Source of the DNA: Teratosphaeria epicoccoides
Lineage: Eukaryota; Ascomycota; Dothideomycetes; Mycosphaerellales; Teratosphaeriaceae
Length of the DNA stretch: 64,000 bases
Assembly (NCBI GenBank): GCA_021401465.1
Contig: JADDMT010000009.1
Coordinates: 62,001 to 126,000, forward strand
Reading direction: 5' to 3'
Shown here piece by piece: positions 33,073-44,132 of this stretch (position 1 is its first letter; each line of letters opens with the position of its first letter). Under the pieces are notes generated by a model. It was not told where the DNA came from, searched no databases, and saw only the letters and a list, made by a program, of their open reading frames with translations. Position numbers and translations under genes: made by a program.

Positions 33073-34952
33073 GTTATCTTGAACGATAACATCCTTGCGA
33101 CGTGGAGATGTCTCTGACGAAGTACGGCGTTCTGCATGAATACCCCTGGGCTTGGCGGTTGTCTTGCAAGACAGCACTCGGGCTGGAGCTGCGGAACATG
33201 AGCTTCTTTGGTCCAGGCCGAGTAGTTCTCTTGTGATTCTTTGTTTGTTACTGTGTTCAATACCACATGCATGATACCACCCAAGCGACTTTCACACAGA
33301 AAAGTTGGCAGACTTGAAGGCCCAATTGTACGTTGGCGAGGGTCTGGGGTGCTAGATTGTGTTACTAGTAGGCGACTTGTTTCCTTGCGTAACAAAGAGT
33401 ACTTGTTAGTGGTACGCCCCGTCCACATGTACTTGACCAGAGTTGCGTGGTCTCGCGACTCCTGTAGCTGACAGTGACAGGATATGTGACCTGAGCTCCA
33501 CCTGGCGAGAGCATATTGCCGGAAGCCATTTAACGTGCCGCCACTGAAGGTCATCAGTAAATCACTTTGTGCAACGCGGTCTTTGTGATGCACGAGAACA
33601 AATTAAGGTTCAGGCGACATTTGGCGATGGGACCCATGTCAAGAGAAAGAGCTTCGCAAAGGCTTCGCCGCTCTACTAGTACTTGCAGCGTGGCAAGGCT
33701 CAAAGCACCTTTCCTTCGAGCATTGGGCTGTCCTCCCTGCGCTCCTTCGCCAGCCGTCTATGGCCTGAGCGCCTTTGTTTTGCAATACTTGCCCTTCATC
33801 AGGTTGAAAATGGCTTTCTATCTGCGAACTCCGATGCGTACCGGGATGCCGCCACGGCTTTGACATAATTGTTTTGGACCGAGCTCGACTTCACCCCTTC
33901 CACGCTTCCAACACCCGGCCACGCGGGCATGTTGCATTGCAATCTTCTTTACTTATATCAGATGCAAACACGCAGCGACGAGAGTTATTCTAGATGCGAT
34001 CGGTATGCTCTTGCGTATGTCGCCAGGATGACCATGGACACGGCTGCACGCATGGGCATTTTTAAGCTCGAGCCGGCAGCACGGAACTGTCTGCTTGCTG
34101 ATTTTGCGTTGAACGATGCTGGAGATTTGGACGTCAATTCGAATGCAATATCAACTTTCTCGAGGCCTGGCACGCTTGAATGTGCAACATGATACTGACA
34201 AGCCTCAGAACAAACGAATGCGCGAGGCTGCGGCGGCGTTTGTGTCCATGTCAAGATGCCGTTCGGGGGATGACCAAATATACCACGAGTCAGTGAATTG
34301 ATATTGTGCAGACAAGCTTTCGGTGTAAGTGCTGCCAGGTGGCTCCCTTTACTCGAAGCTCACACCAGCATCATGAGCGCGAGCACAGCGAAGCGTCCTT
34401 GTCGGCGCGGTCCATACCGATTGGACCCTGCTTGTCAGTCTTCGTATCGATCGCTCACTGCTGCCGCTGACAACAAAGCCTGCACGGACAATCGATTGGT
34501 GACATGTCGTCACATTCAGGCTGCCCGTGATTCTGGCGTGACAACCGCCGGGCTCATAGTTTGTAGGCAGTCGGTGCTCGAGAAGTCAATGCCCGCCTTC
34601 TCCAATCTGATGACCTTGGTCACATCTATTAGCATCTCGTGCTACGTATAGCTGCTTCAACCGCAAGATGGAGCGATGAGCCGCCTCGATTGGTGGTTGG
34701 AGAGCAACCCTCAGCCACCTACAGTATGTCAACTTCAGTCCGTGCCTTGTCGTCGCCCTGCCACTCTTTTCACTTTGTCTATGCCTGTGGGTATTGGCAC
34801 CTGCCACAGAGCGCGTCCAGTAGGGCTCGCCAGTGCAGATTCGTAATCAGCAGCTCAATGGATACTGGCCGTGTCAATCTTTGGATCGATCAGCACGCCA
34901 TTGTTATGCTGCAGTGACCGCGGCCACAGCGGAGTGGACAAGAAATTCAGCA
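33073..34952. other. Intergenic, nothing recognised
   Basis: About 1.9 kb with only short, mostly non-ATG frames. It holds the promoter of the MFS gene. No repeats or RNA genes were supported. Confidence 0.5.
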
Positions 34953-36741
34953 ATGGACCCCAACGACGAGCGTCGACCCATAGCGCAAAGTGGGAAGCGA
35001 AACCCCAGGCATGTGTCCTTGCAACCGCTAATCAATACCATCGCCGCGGAGAGCATGGCCATCTACACCCGCAGACACGCAATGCCTAGATCGAAGCTCT
35101 CGTCGGCAACGTACGTCGCCATAGGCGACCGGGCTAGGCCCACGATGAAAGGAGGCATGCCTTTGGCTGCGCTAAAGACGGACATGGCAGGAATTAGCAA
35201 TTCCGACGCATATTGGGAGACGCAGTCACTGGACAGCCCAAATGGAGACGAATCGTCATTGATAGCCAACAAACAGCCTCCGATGAAGCTGTCTTTCGGT
35301 CACGAGGCGCTCTTCATTGGCGTGGTCATTGCCGCCCAGTTTATGGCGCTGTGTGGTCTTGGGCAGGCAATCCCACCTATGCACATCATTGCCAAAGGAC
35401 TTGGAGCAGTCGGGCCGGGCGAAGAGGCGTGGTTCACGTCTGCCTATGCCCTCACGACTGGCACGTTCATTCTGATCTCTGGACGCACCGGCGACATTCT
35501 CGGACACAAAAGGATGCTTGTCTTTGGATACTTCTTTCTGGGTGTCTGGTCGGGCTTTGCGGGCTTCAGCTGTTACCTAGGAAGACAGGTCTTTTTCGAT
35601 GTCTGCCGAGCAATGCAAGGCGTGGGCACTGCAATACTAGCACCGAATGCGCTTGCCTTGCTAGGCCGTGCGTATCCGCCTGGTCTCAAAAAGAATCTGT
35701 GCTTCGCGGCATTTGGTGCGATGGCGCCTGTCGGCTTCGTACTCGGCGCAATCTTCGCAAGCATTTTCTCCGCCTATCTCTGGTGGCCCTGGACATTCTG
35801 GTCGTATGGCATTGCTTCCTGGTTCCTTTCCGTGCTCGCTCTCCTGGTCATTCCAAAGGCTCTTTCATATCAAGCACAATTCGCTCACGGACGCCACAAG
35901 CCGGGCATGGATTGGCCGGGCTGCGTGACCAGTGTTGCTGGTCTGATCTTGGTCAATGTAGCCTGGAATAATGGTCCTCTGTTCGGATGGGGTCAGCCGT
36001 TTGTGTTCTTCATCCTCATTATTGGAATCATATTACTGGCTGCTTTTGTATGGGCCGAGCTGAGAGCCGAGTCCCCATTGCTTCCGGTCAGAGTGTTCAA
36101 CGGCACGATTGGTTTTACGATGATCTTGGTGTGCGTTGGGTGGGGCTCATTTGGCATCTGGATCTGGTACTCATTCCGCTTCTTGATAGATGTGCGCGGT
36201 GTGACACCATTGACTGCATCGATCTATTTCATCCCAGCAATGATTCTTGGCCTCGTGGCCGCTGGTACGACCGGAGGTCTGATCACGCACACGCCTGTAC
36301 CGTTCGTCATGATGCTCGCTATGATAGCATTTTGCGCCGGTGAAGCTATTGCTGCATTCCAGCCGGTCCACCAAACGTACTGGGCACAGATGTTTGTGTC
36401 GATCGTAAGGAAATCGGCTCGATTGTGCGGAGATGTGCTAACATTGGCAGATCATCATGCCGTTCGGCATGGACATGTCGTTTCCTGCTGCGTCCATCAT
36501 AATGTCTAATGAGATGCCTGCAGAGCACCAAGGGCTGGCCGCATCAATCGTCAATGCACTGGTCAATTATTCTGTGTCCATCTTTTTGGGGGTTGCGGGC
36601 ACGGTGGAGGTGCAGATGACTCAGCGGCAGGATACGTCTGAAATAGCTGCATGGGGCATTCAATGCGCTCGATACAGCGGTGTCGCGCTCTCAGGGATTG
36701 GCGTGCTACTGAGGGCATTGTTCTTCGCGAAGTCGTGGTGA
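34953..36741 (+). CDS. MFS transporter, 14-TM drug:H+ antiporter type
   Basis: Two exons, 34953-36404 and 36451-36741, code for 580 residues. The 46-nt intron is GTAAGG...TTGGCAG with a perfect TGCTAAC branch site, and joins VSI|IIMPFGMD. The ATG at 34953 gives a hydrophilic N-terminal tail of about 110 residues before the first membrane span (HEALFIGVVIAAQFMALCGL). The A-type loop motif appears as SGRTGDILGHKRMLV, and the antiporter C-like region as FGAMAPVGFVLGAIFAS. Many further hydrophobic spans follow, giving about 12-14 in all. It resembles plasma-membrane or vacuolar multidrug, aminotriazole or borate-type exporters of the DHA2 family. The substrate cannot be told from the sequence, and no partner genes are adjacent. 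No lesions are seen. Confidence 0.88.
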
Positions 36742-37380
36742 AGACAGGGTGGGTGCTGATGGAGCATTGATGTTGGATCGGACTTCGCGGTAGCATGTAT
36801 TATGACATTGCCTGATGTTGACGCTGATGAGAGTCGTGAGGAGCATCTCCGCGACTACTAGTTCAGGCCTGATAGACAACAAATCCGTCTGAGATGATAG
36901 ACAAGGGCATTGTCTGAGGTTAAAGCAAAGACCCTGCCTCTACTCAGGCGCGTTGCAGCATATAGATACTAGTATGTGTGTGTCTGTGTGTGAGGAGTCT
37001 TCAGCTGCGACAAGCCTACAGGGTCTAAGCCCCATCGCAAATACCACCACCTGCTGCATTGCCATCGGTCTGAGCAAGAGATAGGAAAGAGCGTCCCTCG
37101 AGTCAATGAAGCTTTCCACGTGAAAGATCTGCTGAGTGGTATAAGCTCGACCCATCGAAGCGATTGCACTGTCGTAACTTGCTAATTTCTGCTGCAAAAG
37201 TTTTCAGATCCAAAGCTTGGCTGGACATTCACGGCCGCCCGAGTACTGAGACCAACTCGACCGTGCAACAAAGCAGAGACAATCCACCAGCCACGAGTGA
37301 CTAATCGCACCCTGCAGCAGACGGATCTCGAAGCACCCTTTGACGCGATACAGACTGTGAGCGACGCAGATCACAGCAGG
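36742..37380. other. Intergenic, nothing recognised
   Basis: Short frames only. A GT-rich short run lies near 36975-36995. No gene is supported. Confidence 0.5.
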
Positions 37381-38170
37381 ATGGAGTCCTTGTGGCTCGA
37401 CCGTCTCCCAGCCGAAGTACAGAACCAAGTCCACAACTAGGTCTTTGATGAAGTCAAGGACACCGACTTGACAAAGTATTTCTGTGGATGCGGTGGCTTC
37501 AAGTTGATGCCGACCCCAAATATTTACCACCCGCTCCCTTCTGTGAGCCGTCAGCTCAGGCGCGAGACCCGAATGCTGGAGCTGGAGACATGCTACATCA
37601 CTATCTCGAGCGATGCGCATAAGGCGGCCGTCGAGATCCTTCCCGCCTGGGTTCGCCCCGTGGGTCCGGACCCCTGCGCTGCCATATGCTGTTTGGACTA
37701 CCGCTTCTTCAGCGAGAAGGGCACGCGCGGGGAGATCCAGGCGAGGCATGATGACCGATATCTCGACATCCACCTACGTGGTCTGACGATCAAGTATGAA
37801 AAGTACGAGCCAATGGTGAGGGAGTACAAGCCGCGCAACAATTTTCATAAGTAGTGGGTGCGGTCTGTGGCGGAGAATTATTTGCGGATGGGCTTGAGGC
37901 TGAGGGAGGTAAGGCCTGGAAGGAACCACTGGATGGGCGTCGCGAGGGTCGTCCGAGGTGGCATGTTGTGGTAATGGGTAAGGAGTCTGGCGAGGAGTCG
38001 GGGAAGAGGGTGGTGGAGAGCTGATTGTGTGCAACAAGCGTGGAGGATTTTGTGGCTGTCATTCATGAGTCGTCGAGGAACAGGCTGGCGGAGAGTTGGT
38101 TGGGCGAAGCGAGGTTGGAAGACTTGGTGACAAGGGCCTTCAAGATTGAGGCTGCGTGTACGACTTCCAT
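37381..38170 (+). pseudogene. 2EXR/F-box-like gene with in-frame stops
   Basis: From the ATG at 37381 a frame reads MESLWLDRLPAEVQNQVHN, is stopped by TAG (37438-37440), and at once continues VFDEVKDTDLTKYFCGCGGF, then PLPSVSRQLRRETRMLELET, down to a second in-frame TAG (37852-37854). It resumes as WVRSVAENYLRMGLRLREV to a TAA near 37978. Protein-like sequence then continues in another frame (VEDFVAVIHESSRNRLAESW, about 38040-38150). The opening LPAEVxNxVxxxVF and the SVSRQLRRET block are like the 2EXR family of fungal proteins (F-box-like start, then a second CRQIRxE block). The function of that family is not known to me. Two nonsense codons and a frame change make it a probable pseudogene, though readthrough cannot be excluded from sequence alone. 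Confidence 0.6.
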
Positions 38171-38498
38171 CAGCAAATTCAAGCGCGGGTTTGTTGTGGT
38201 GCCTGCCACTCCATGTGTTGCAAAAATACCGCCATCACAGCAGATATGTTATTTCCATCCGTTTGCGGGTCCAATGGCTTCTTCCGGCCGAGCAGACTTG
38301 GCTGTGACCGTCCTTTCCTTCCTCAACCAGTGCTCTTTCCTCGCGCTATCCTTGCTGCGGCAATGCTGCCTGGCCCCACCTGCACTTCCCCTGCCAGCGT
38401 ACCATGTTATCCAACCATGAGATGCAAGACACAGTGTCACCACTTTATCTCGAGGCAATCGGCAAACGCCACCACCCACGAGCAACCACAAACCCAGC
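38171..38498. other. Intergenic between two 2EXR-like relics
   Basis: Nothing recognised. It presumably holds the promoter of the next 2EXR-like frame. Confidence 0.4.
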
Positions 38499-39559
38499 AT
38501 GGACAAGTCTCCGCTCGGCCGAGTTTCTCCTGAAGTGCGGATCAAAATTTACGAGCTCGCCTTCACTGCGGCGTCGCCACTTGACCTCAGCGCCTGCTTG
38601 CGTGGCAAGGGGAGTCTCCAGCATCCGCTGACCAGAACCTGCACCAAGATCCGCCAAGAGTCTCTCTTGTTGTTCTACAGCAGCACGGATTTCGAGCTTC
38701 ACGACGCTCACGAAATTGCGAACCGTGAGTTGCGGTACTCCGAGGAGACACCAGAAGCCATCAACGCGGCACTCTGGCTCTTTAGCGTCCATCCCACGTG
38801 CGTCGATGCAATTCGCAGCATCGGCTTTTGCGACCAGATCAAGCTCATGAGCGCGAACCGGCACCGTAAGTACGCGGCTGAAAAGGCTAAGCAGGGGCTC
38901 ACCGCAGGACACGTGAAACGTATGGTGGGCAATCAACAATCGTCTACGCCAATGGCACTGGCACTCTCGTGAACACATATTACAAAGTCCTATTCCACGA
39001 GACTCATCTGCTGGCGCGTCTTGTCAACGTCTCGGCGGAGGACAAAAGGGTCTCCCCATATCCGCCAGCCAAAAGGAGCCCAGCGAGCGTACGGACATGC
39101 AATGGGAATCATGCGGACTGGTGGGGCTTAAGGAGATGGTCAATCCAGAAGCTCTTGGTAGTGTCGTTGCGAGTAATGAGAAAGCGGATTATTGTCTGAT
39201 GTGTCGCCTATGCGTTGGGCATGGCAGGACAAATTGTCCGGCAGAATTCGACGAGGAGGCCGCTTTTTGCGAGCTGCCGCCGACCAACCAGACACATCTG
39301 GTCTTCGGTTAGGCAGAAGAAGGCCATTCCGACGCTGGAGAGTGCCTCCGCTCCAATCTTTGAGAGCATGATGGAAGGTATGCTGGCAGAAGGACTGGGG
39401 AGCCAAGAGCAAGTGTGCATAGACCCGGACGACGAGCTGGAGGAGGATTGTGAGGCTGAAGAGGATTTGGAGGATGCAAGCAATGCCAGCGACGGAAACG
39501 AAGAGATGCATTCGGAGAACGAGTCGGAAGATGACGGCTCTGTGAATGCATTGAAGTAG
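38499..39559 (+). pseudogene. 2EXR-like gene with frame changes
   Basis: The ATG at 38499 opens a 157-codon frame starting MDKSPLGRVSPEVRIKIYEL, with the second 2EXR block RTCTKIRQESLLLFYSSTDF, and ends at TGA 38970-38972. Protein-like sequence continues without a break in other frames: STIVYANGTGTLVNTYYKVL (about 38935-39050), then QWESCGLVGLKEMVNPEALG to HLVFG (about 39100-39312), then a Glu/Asp-rich tail ending SENESEDDGSVNALK at 39559. I could not find GT-AG introns that join these in frame. So I read it as one gene of about 350 residues with at least three frame changes. The intact first part might still give a short protein. It is the second of three damaged genes of this family in the window. 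Confidence 0.55.
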
Positions 39560-39817
39560 TCGCGCGATACTGTCGGCGCCGACGATATAGACGGGACTCG
39601 ATGAGGACGGTGTAAGACTCGTGGTGGCTTTGCGCATACACTCTGTCTGCAATGGTATGGCTGTCGCAAGACCAACGATAGATTAGCTCGTTTCTCAAGT
39701 CACAACAAACACTGCCCGCATGCACAGAAAACCATTCTTCACTTTTTACAGCCTCGCTGCAAGCCGTTCCTTTTCAACGCCCATTTGGCTTTGGGCGAAC
39801 AAGCAGCTCCGTTCCTC

Positions 39818-40235
39818 CTAAAAACCATTGCCCTGCGACATGCCATGCCATTCCACCTTTCCCGGCACGCCCTTGACCTCCTCCAACGTACTTCCCAACT
39901 TGCACAGACTAAACCGGATCATCCTGGGATCCAGTCCTAAGGTCCGTCTCACTGCATGCTGGGTCTTTGCACTGCTGTCGAATCTCAGGATGAAGTAATG
40001 TCCTTGTGTGTATGTTGCGCCTTGCTTCCGGGCAGGTTTCGGGAGAAGAAAAGTGCCCCAATTTGTGATGCCCCGGACAACGCCTTGCGAATTGAGAATG
40101 ATGGAGCCGGTTGTGCGAGTGATTTCTTTGATTTCGCGGAGGGAGCGGTTGGGGCGGCACTGGGGCCCGTAATGTTAGTACGGAGTTCAAGGAGGACTAA
40201 CGGAGACTTACTACGCCGATGAGCTCGTAGAGCAT
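39818..40235 (-). CDS. MRP17: Mitochondrial small-subunit ribosomal protein bS6m (MRP17-type)
   Basis: Two exons, 40212-40235 and 39818-40159, give 121 residues. The intron is 52 nt, GTAAGT...CCCCAG. The first exon codes only MLYELIGV, the hallmark start of S6 proteins. Exon 2 continues CRPNRSLREIKEITRTTGSI, then GVVRGITNWGTFLLPKPARK, GHYFILRFDSSAKTQHAVRR and LGLDPRMIRFSLCKLGSTLE. This is the S6 beta-alpha-beta pattern with the fungal mitochondrial RGxxNWG signature. It is part of the mitoribosome 37S subunit. The gene is convergent with the 2EXR relic and divergent from the H-protein gene, whose ATG lies about 260 bp away. The tiny first exon hides it from simple frame searches. No lesions are seen. 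Confidence 0.9.
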
Positions 40236-40493
40236 TTCTTGTGTGCTATCGCAGGATCATCTGCTCTGTGTATTTGGAGATGGACATGTCCACACTTGCC
40301 CAAGTGAGGTCGTGCCTGCCCGAATCTCTGGCGACGCGACGTGCCGATCCTACTCCACGCGAGCAGTCAGCCCGCAATAGCCGCATCATCGCATCTCTTC
40401 GGTCGCCGAACAGATAATAAGTGCGAGTTGCTTTCACTCTGCCGGGCCATTGGATCTTCAAAACGACACCTGGACTTCTGACGAGCAGGCAAG

Positions 40494-41152
40494 ATGTCTT
40501 CGGCTGTGGCTCAAAGTGGTCTGTATCTGGCGAAGGCGCTGCAGAGGCCTGCGCAGGGCCTCGCGAGATGCAGTCGGCAGCAGTACTTGCGGTTTAGGGC
40601 GCAGTCACAGGTGCAGCCTAGGAGAGCATTTGGTTTGAGCGCGAGTGGTATGATGATATGGTGTTGCCATGTGTAGAATTAAGGGTGGAGCTGATGTGGA
40701 TAGCAGTGTGGCAGAAGAAGTATACAGAGGATCACGAATGGATCGACACGAGCAACCCTGAGAGCGGTACGAATGCGAACAGGTTGCCTTCTCTCGCACA
40801 TTTGGACTGACAGAGCCACCAAATAGTCTCCATCGGCATCTCCACCTACGCTGCCAAAGCCCTCGGCGACGTCGTCTATGTCGAGCTCCCCACTGTCGGT
40901 CTCGAGGTCTCTGCTGGCGACGCCATTGGTGCCGTCGAGTCGGTCAAGTCGGCTTCTGATATCCTGACGCCGGTCACGGGGGTCGTTACGGAGGTGAACA
41001 GCTTGTTGGAGGACAAGCCGGGGACTATCAACAGTAGTCCGGAGGCGGACGGATGGATTGCAAAGGTTAAGGTGTCGCAGAAGGCGGAGTGGGAGGGTTT
41101 GATGGACGAGGAGGCGTATAAGGCGTTTACGGAGGAGGTGGAGAGCAAATAG
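40494..41152 (+). CDS. GCV3: Glycine cleavage system H protein
   Basis: Three exons, 40494-40647, 40704-40766 and 40827-41152, encode 180 residues. The protein carries the lipoyl arm of the mitochondrial glycine decarboxylase complex (P, T, H and L proteins). The N-terminus MSSAVAQSGLYLAKALQRPA is rich in Arg, Ala and Ser, as expected for a mitochondrial presequence (about 45 residues). The mature part has VWQKKYTEDHEW, GISTYAAKALGDVVYVELP, the lipoyl-lysine loop GAVESVKSASDILTPV (the Lys is in VKSASD), and PEADGWIAKVKVS. Introns are GTATGA...GATAG and GTACGA...AAATAG; both joins restore the frame (G|CA, G|TC). It is intact and its length is typical. Divergent from bS6m; both are mitochondrial housekeeping genes and may share a promoter region. 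Confidence 0.93.
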
Positions 41153-41430
41153 GACGTTGGTATAAAAAGGTATCGGAGTCAATAAGCGCGATCGGGAAGG
41201 CTGGGGTACATTGCGAGTGCGGGATAAGGAGGTTGTGGAGTAAACGATAGACTTGAACGACAATGCGAAACTGCGTGTTCCCGACTCGGGTGTATAATTC
41301 CCATCCAACATGTCCGGGTCGCTGCTTCAGCGGCCTTCATCCTCCCCATGCCGCGAACAGGCTCTCTTGATCCTATGCTAAGAACACATGTGCACCAGAC
41401 GCCTCGCTACGCCTCAACCACCACACCTCT

Positions 41431-41901
41431 TCATCTCAACAATCCCGCCACAGTCCCGTGCACCCCTCCCGTCGTCCCAGCCGGCCCTTCCCTCATCAGC
41501 CTCTCCAAGCCCAAATCCTTCCACGCAGGCTCCCTCGCTTTCTGCGTTGCCCTCTGAATGCCAAACGCCGCATGTTGATCCGGCACAATGTCGTCCTCGT
41601 CATCTGGATTTATGGGCCGGTGCTGCGGAGCCACATTGATAGTCTCGGCGGGGAGTTTGAGCGCGCCCCGCGTGAAGTCTTCGAGGAGGTCGGCGTGGTG
41701 GGGGAAGTGCAGGTGGAGGGGGTTGAAGGAGGAATCACGGGACTGAAGGACAGGCTGGTGGTTAGATGGAAGTGGAAGATAGGGGGGGTGGGTAGAAGTA
41801 CCATGTTTGTTGTCAATTGTTTTGAGGTAGCTACTCTGTGAAGCACATGCTAGTTGCAGATGATCGTGCGACAAGGTCAAAGCAGAGTGCGACTGATACA
41901 T
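41431..41901 (-). CDS. Small conserved-looking protein, unknown
   Basis: A frame of 156 residues from the ATG at 41899-41901 to TGA at 41431-41433. It looks coding. A Ser/Pro-rich first third is followed by HLHFPHHADLLEDFTRGALK, then LPAETINVAPQHRPINPDDE and DDIVPDQHAAFGIQRATQKA, ending in KDLGLERLMREGPAG. The spacing of charged and proline residues suggests a conserved short domain, and the opposite-strand frame over the same stretch is longer but lacks any motif. I do not recognise a family. It converges on the glycine cleavage H gene with about 280 bp between stops. The start is uncertain because the frame is open further upstream only by non-ATG codons. Confidence 0.5.
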   Translation of the reverse strand: MYQSHSALTLSHDHLQLACASQSSYLKTIDNKHGTSTHPPYLPLPSNHQPVLQSRDSSFNPLHLHFPHHADLLEDFTRGALKLPAETINVAPQHRPINPDDEDDIVPDQHAAFGIQRATQKAREPAWKDLGLERLMREGPAGTTGGVHGTVAGLLR

Positions 41902-42372
41902 TAGTCGCAAAAGTGCGGGGATTCGCGTGGTTGGCCCCGGCGCGAAGCGCCAGTTTATCCTCGCGCTAGTGGCTTGCTCGTTGCTTTTTGACCTAATCGA
42001 CAACCACACATGTTGATCTTACCATGCATGCAGCATTGGCGATCATGCCATTACATTAGCAATCCCTGACTGCTGCAACCACTAAGTCAATTGGGCGCCA
42101 TAACTTGCTGTAGAGTAGGCATCAGACTTAGGATTGCGCACGACCACGCGTCGGATTGATTGACTTCAATGCAAAACAATCCAGATAGCCTCTCCTCATC
42201 GCGTCGAATCGGAGACGATTACGCACTGCTTGCTAGCGGGAGGACAGTAGTACGGTCATCTGTGTACGTGAATGGATGGCATCATCTGAAACGTGTCGTG
42301 TAAGCCCAAACACGCCCGCCCGCGTGAGCGAAAATGTTCCGGTTTTCTGATGTTCTCGTTAAGGTATAGAAC
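41902..42372. other. Divergent intergenic region
   Basis: Promoter side for the small unknown gene (-) and the SOD-like gene (+). Nothing else recognised. Confidence 0.45.
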
Positions 42373-43508
42373 ATGATTGCGCCAGTCGTTGTTGTTGGCC
42401 TTTCTGCCTCCCTGGCCCTTGCCCAGGGTGAGGGTCTGGGGTTCCCTCCGCCCGCAGGGCAGACTTTGACGCACACGATGAGTGGTGTGTTGCCTGTGCT
42501 GCCGCCTGGCCCCCCCGGTGTTGCAGTCGAGGAGGGCGCTATCATCTATGGTGGTCCGATGAATACTAAGTACGCGCGTTTCCCGATGATGGGTGGTGTA
42601 TTACTCGATACTGATCCGTGACAGCTTCATGCCAGTGGACGGTCCCGCCACGACCGCGTCAAATGTTCCAGCGGCAACGTATCGGCCTGTTTTGCCCAGC
42701 ACGAACTGTAAGTAGCACATCTGTAATGCTTGATAGGAGTAAATAGACTTGTATTGATCTGCTCAAGACGACAATGGCACCGGCTCAACTGTGATTGGCA
42801 ATATCACTATCATCTCCTCTTCCAACTCGTCAGGGGTAGATGTCAACGTCGACTTTTCCGGTTTCCTGTTCGAGTCGATGTATGGGCCATTCGTCTACCA
42901 CATCAACACTCTCCCTGTCCCAGCCAGCAGCAACTGCACTGCTGCCATGGGACACCTCGACCCCACCAACCGAGGAGAATACTACCCATGCAATGCTGCA
43001 GCGCCAGACACTTGCCAGGTGGGTGACTTGAGTGGCAAGCACGGAAACATCACTGCCTCCGCCTTCCATGGTCAACTACACCGACTATTTGTTAAGCACG
43101 AACCCGAGCTCAAGCGCTTTCTTTGGTGACCTCGGTGTTGTAATCCACACCGAGAACACCACGAGGAGTACTTGCGCCAGTGTCACGCTGGTGAACTCCC
43201 GCAATTCGACTGCTTCTTCGTCATCGAGCATGACCTCGTGGACCGGCACAGCCGCTGGTGCTGGTGCGGCTACTACATCGGGCACCAAGGCTTCGTCGAC
43301 CAGTGCGGCAGCTTCTTCGACGTCGTCGACGGGCGCTACATCCACTGGTGGAGCTGCCCAGATTGCGGGTTACGGTGCCATGGGTTTGACCGGCCCTGTT
43401 GCGGCCTTCGTCTTCTTGGAGATCAGAGAAGATCCTATCACACTGCCTTTAGTCCAGGGGCTTTCCGGCTTGACCATGATCATATACGTAATCAAGGCCA
43501 TCAAATAG
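42373..43508 (+). pseudogene. Cell-surface superoxide dismutase-like gene with frameshift
   Basis: Exons 42373-42569, 42625-42707 and 42768 onward. The introns are GTACGC...GACAG and GTAAGT...CTCAAG. A signal peptide (MIAPVVVVGLSASLALAQG) leads into a domain like fungal Cu-only SODs: GFLFESMYGPFVYHINTLPV, GHLDPTNRGEYYPCNAAAPD and TCQVGDLSGKHGNIT. At 43067-43071 the frame breaks: TTC CAT G GTC. One extra G separates ASAFH from VNYTDYLLSTNPSSSAFFGD and LGVVIHTENTTRSTCASV, which homologues have in one piece. After that comes a Ser/Thr-rich stalk and a hydrophobic segment (YGAMGLTGPVAAFVFL), as in GPI-anchored proteins, but the frame runs on 30 residues further. The copper-binding HxH reads HIN. 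SODs of this family detoxify superoxide at the wall. I judge it a pseudogene unless the extra base is a sequencing error. Confidence 0.72.
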
Positions 43509-44132
43509 TCTTGCGATGGCAAAAAGCTTTTGGTGCCATGAATCTCGGCGAACAGCAAGCAATCTGACTGCCTGAGTAGGTTGCTTCGTTGAGGCGTCGC
43601 CTTCGTTTGGCGTCTTTCGATGCGGCGTATTGTCCAGTACGACTGTTATCACTGTGCAAGCATGATTTTCAACCTGAGGTGGACTGTTAGGAGCGTAGAT
43701 CGGATTGACGGCATCGGGTCATACATGATATCGCGACACAACGACATCGTAGAATCCTGAGTCGCTCGCTATTGACTGCAGAACTTCAATAGTGACCTCC
43801 TCACTCTTGTTGGCCTGCAAATGGTGCATCGAAGGTATGGGCGAACTGAAAGAAGGCTGACTGCGTCATGATTCATGGCTTCACGGCTGTCCCCGTGCCG
43901 AAGTCCCGATCTGGCGACTCACGAATTTCGTGCTGTTCTTGGCAGCTGCCCTCATCCGACCACTTCGTGACCACCCATGAGTATTCGGACTCACAACTAC
44001 CGATTGACGCCTAGCGACCCCGAAAGAGGTATACACCGCCAATATACGACGTTTGACAAATTGCCAGAATCTGACGAGTTGCGCAGCTTCCGACAGCCAA
44101 CACAACAAGCCTTTCCACCACAAGCCGAAAAC
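43509..44132. other. Promoter and 5' leader of RPS29
   Basis: An in-frame ATG at 43977 would extend the S29 protein by 52 residues; this stretch is not like S29 and is best read as a 5' leader. No other gene recognised. Confidence 0.5.

Noticed and set aside
33869..34192. 107-codon frame
   Set aside because: Starts with TTG, no motif.
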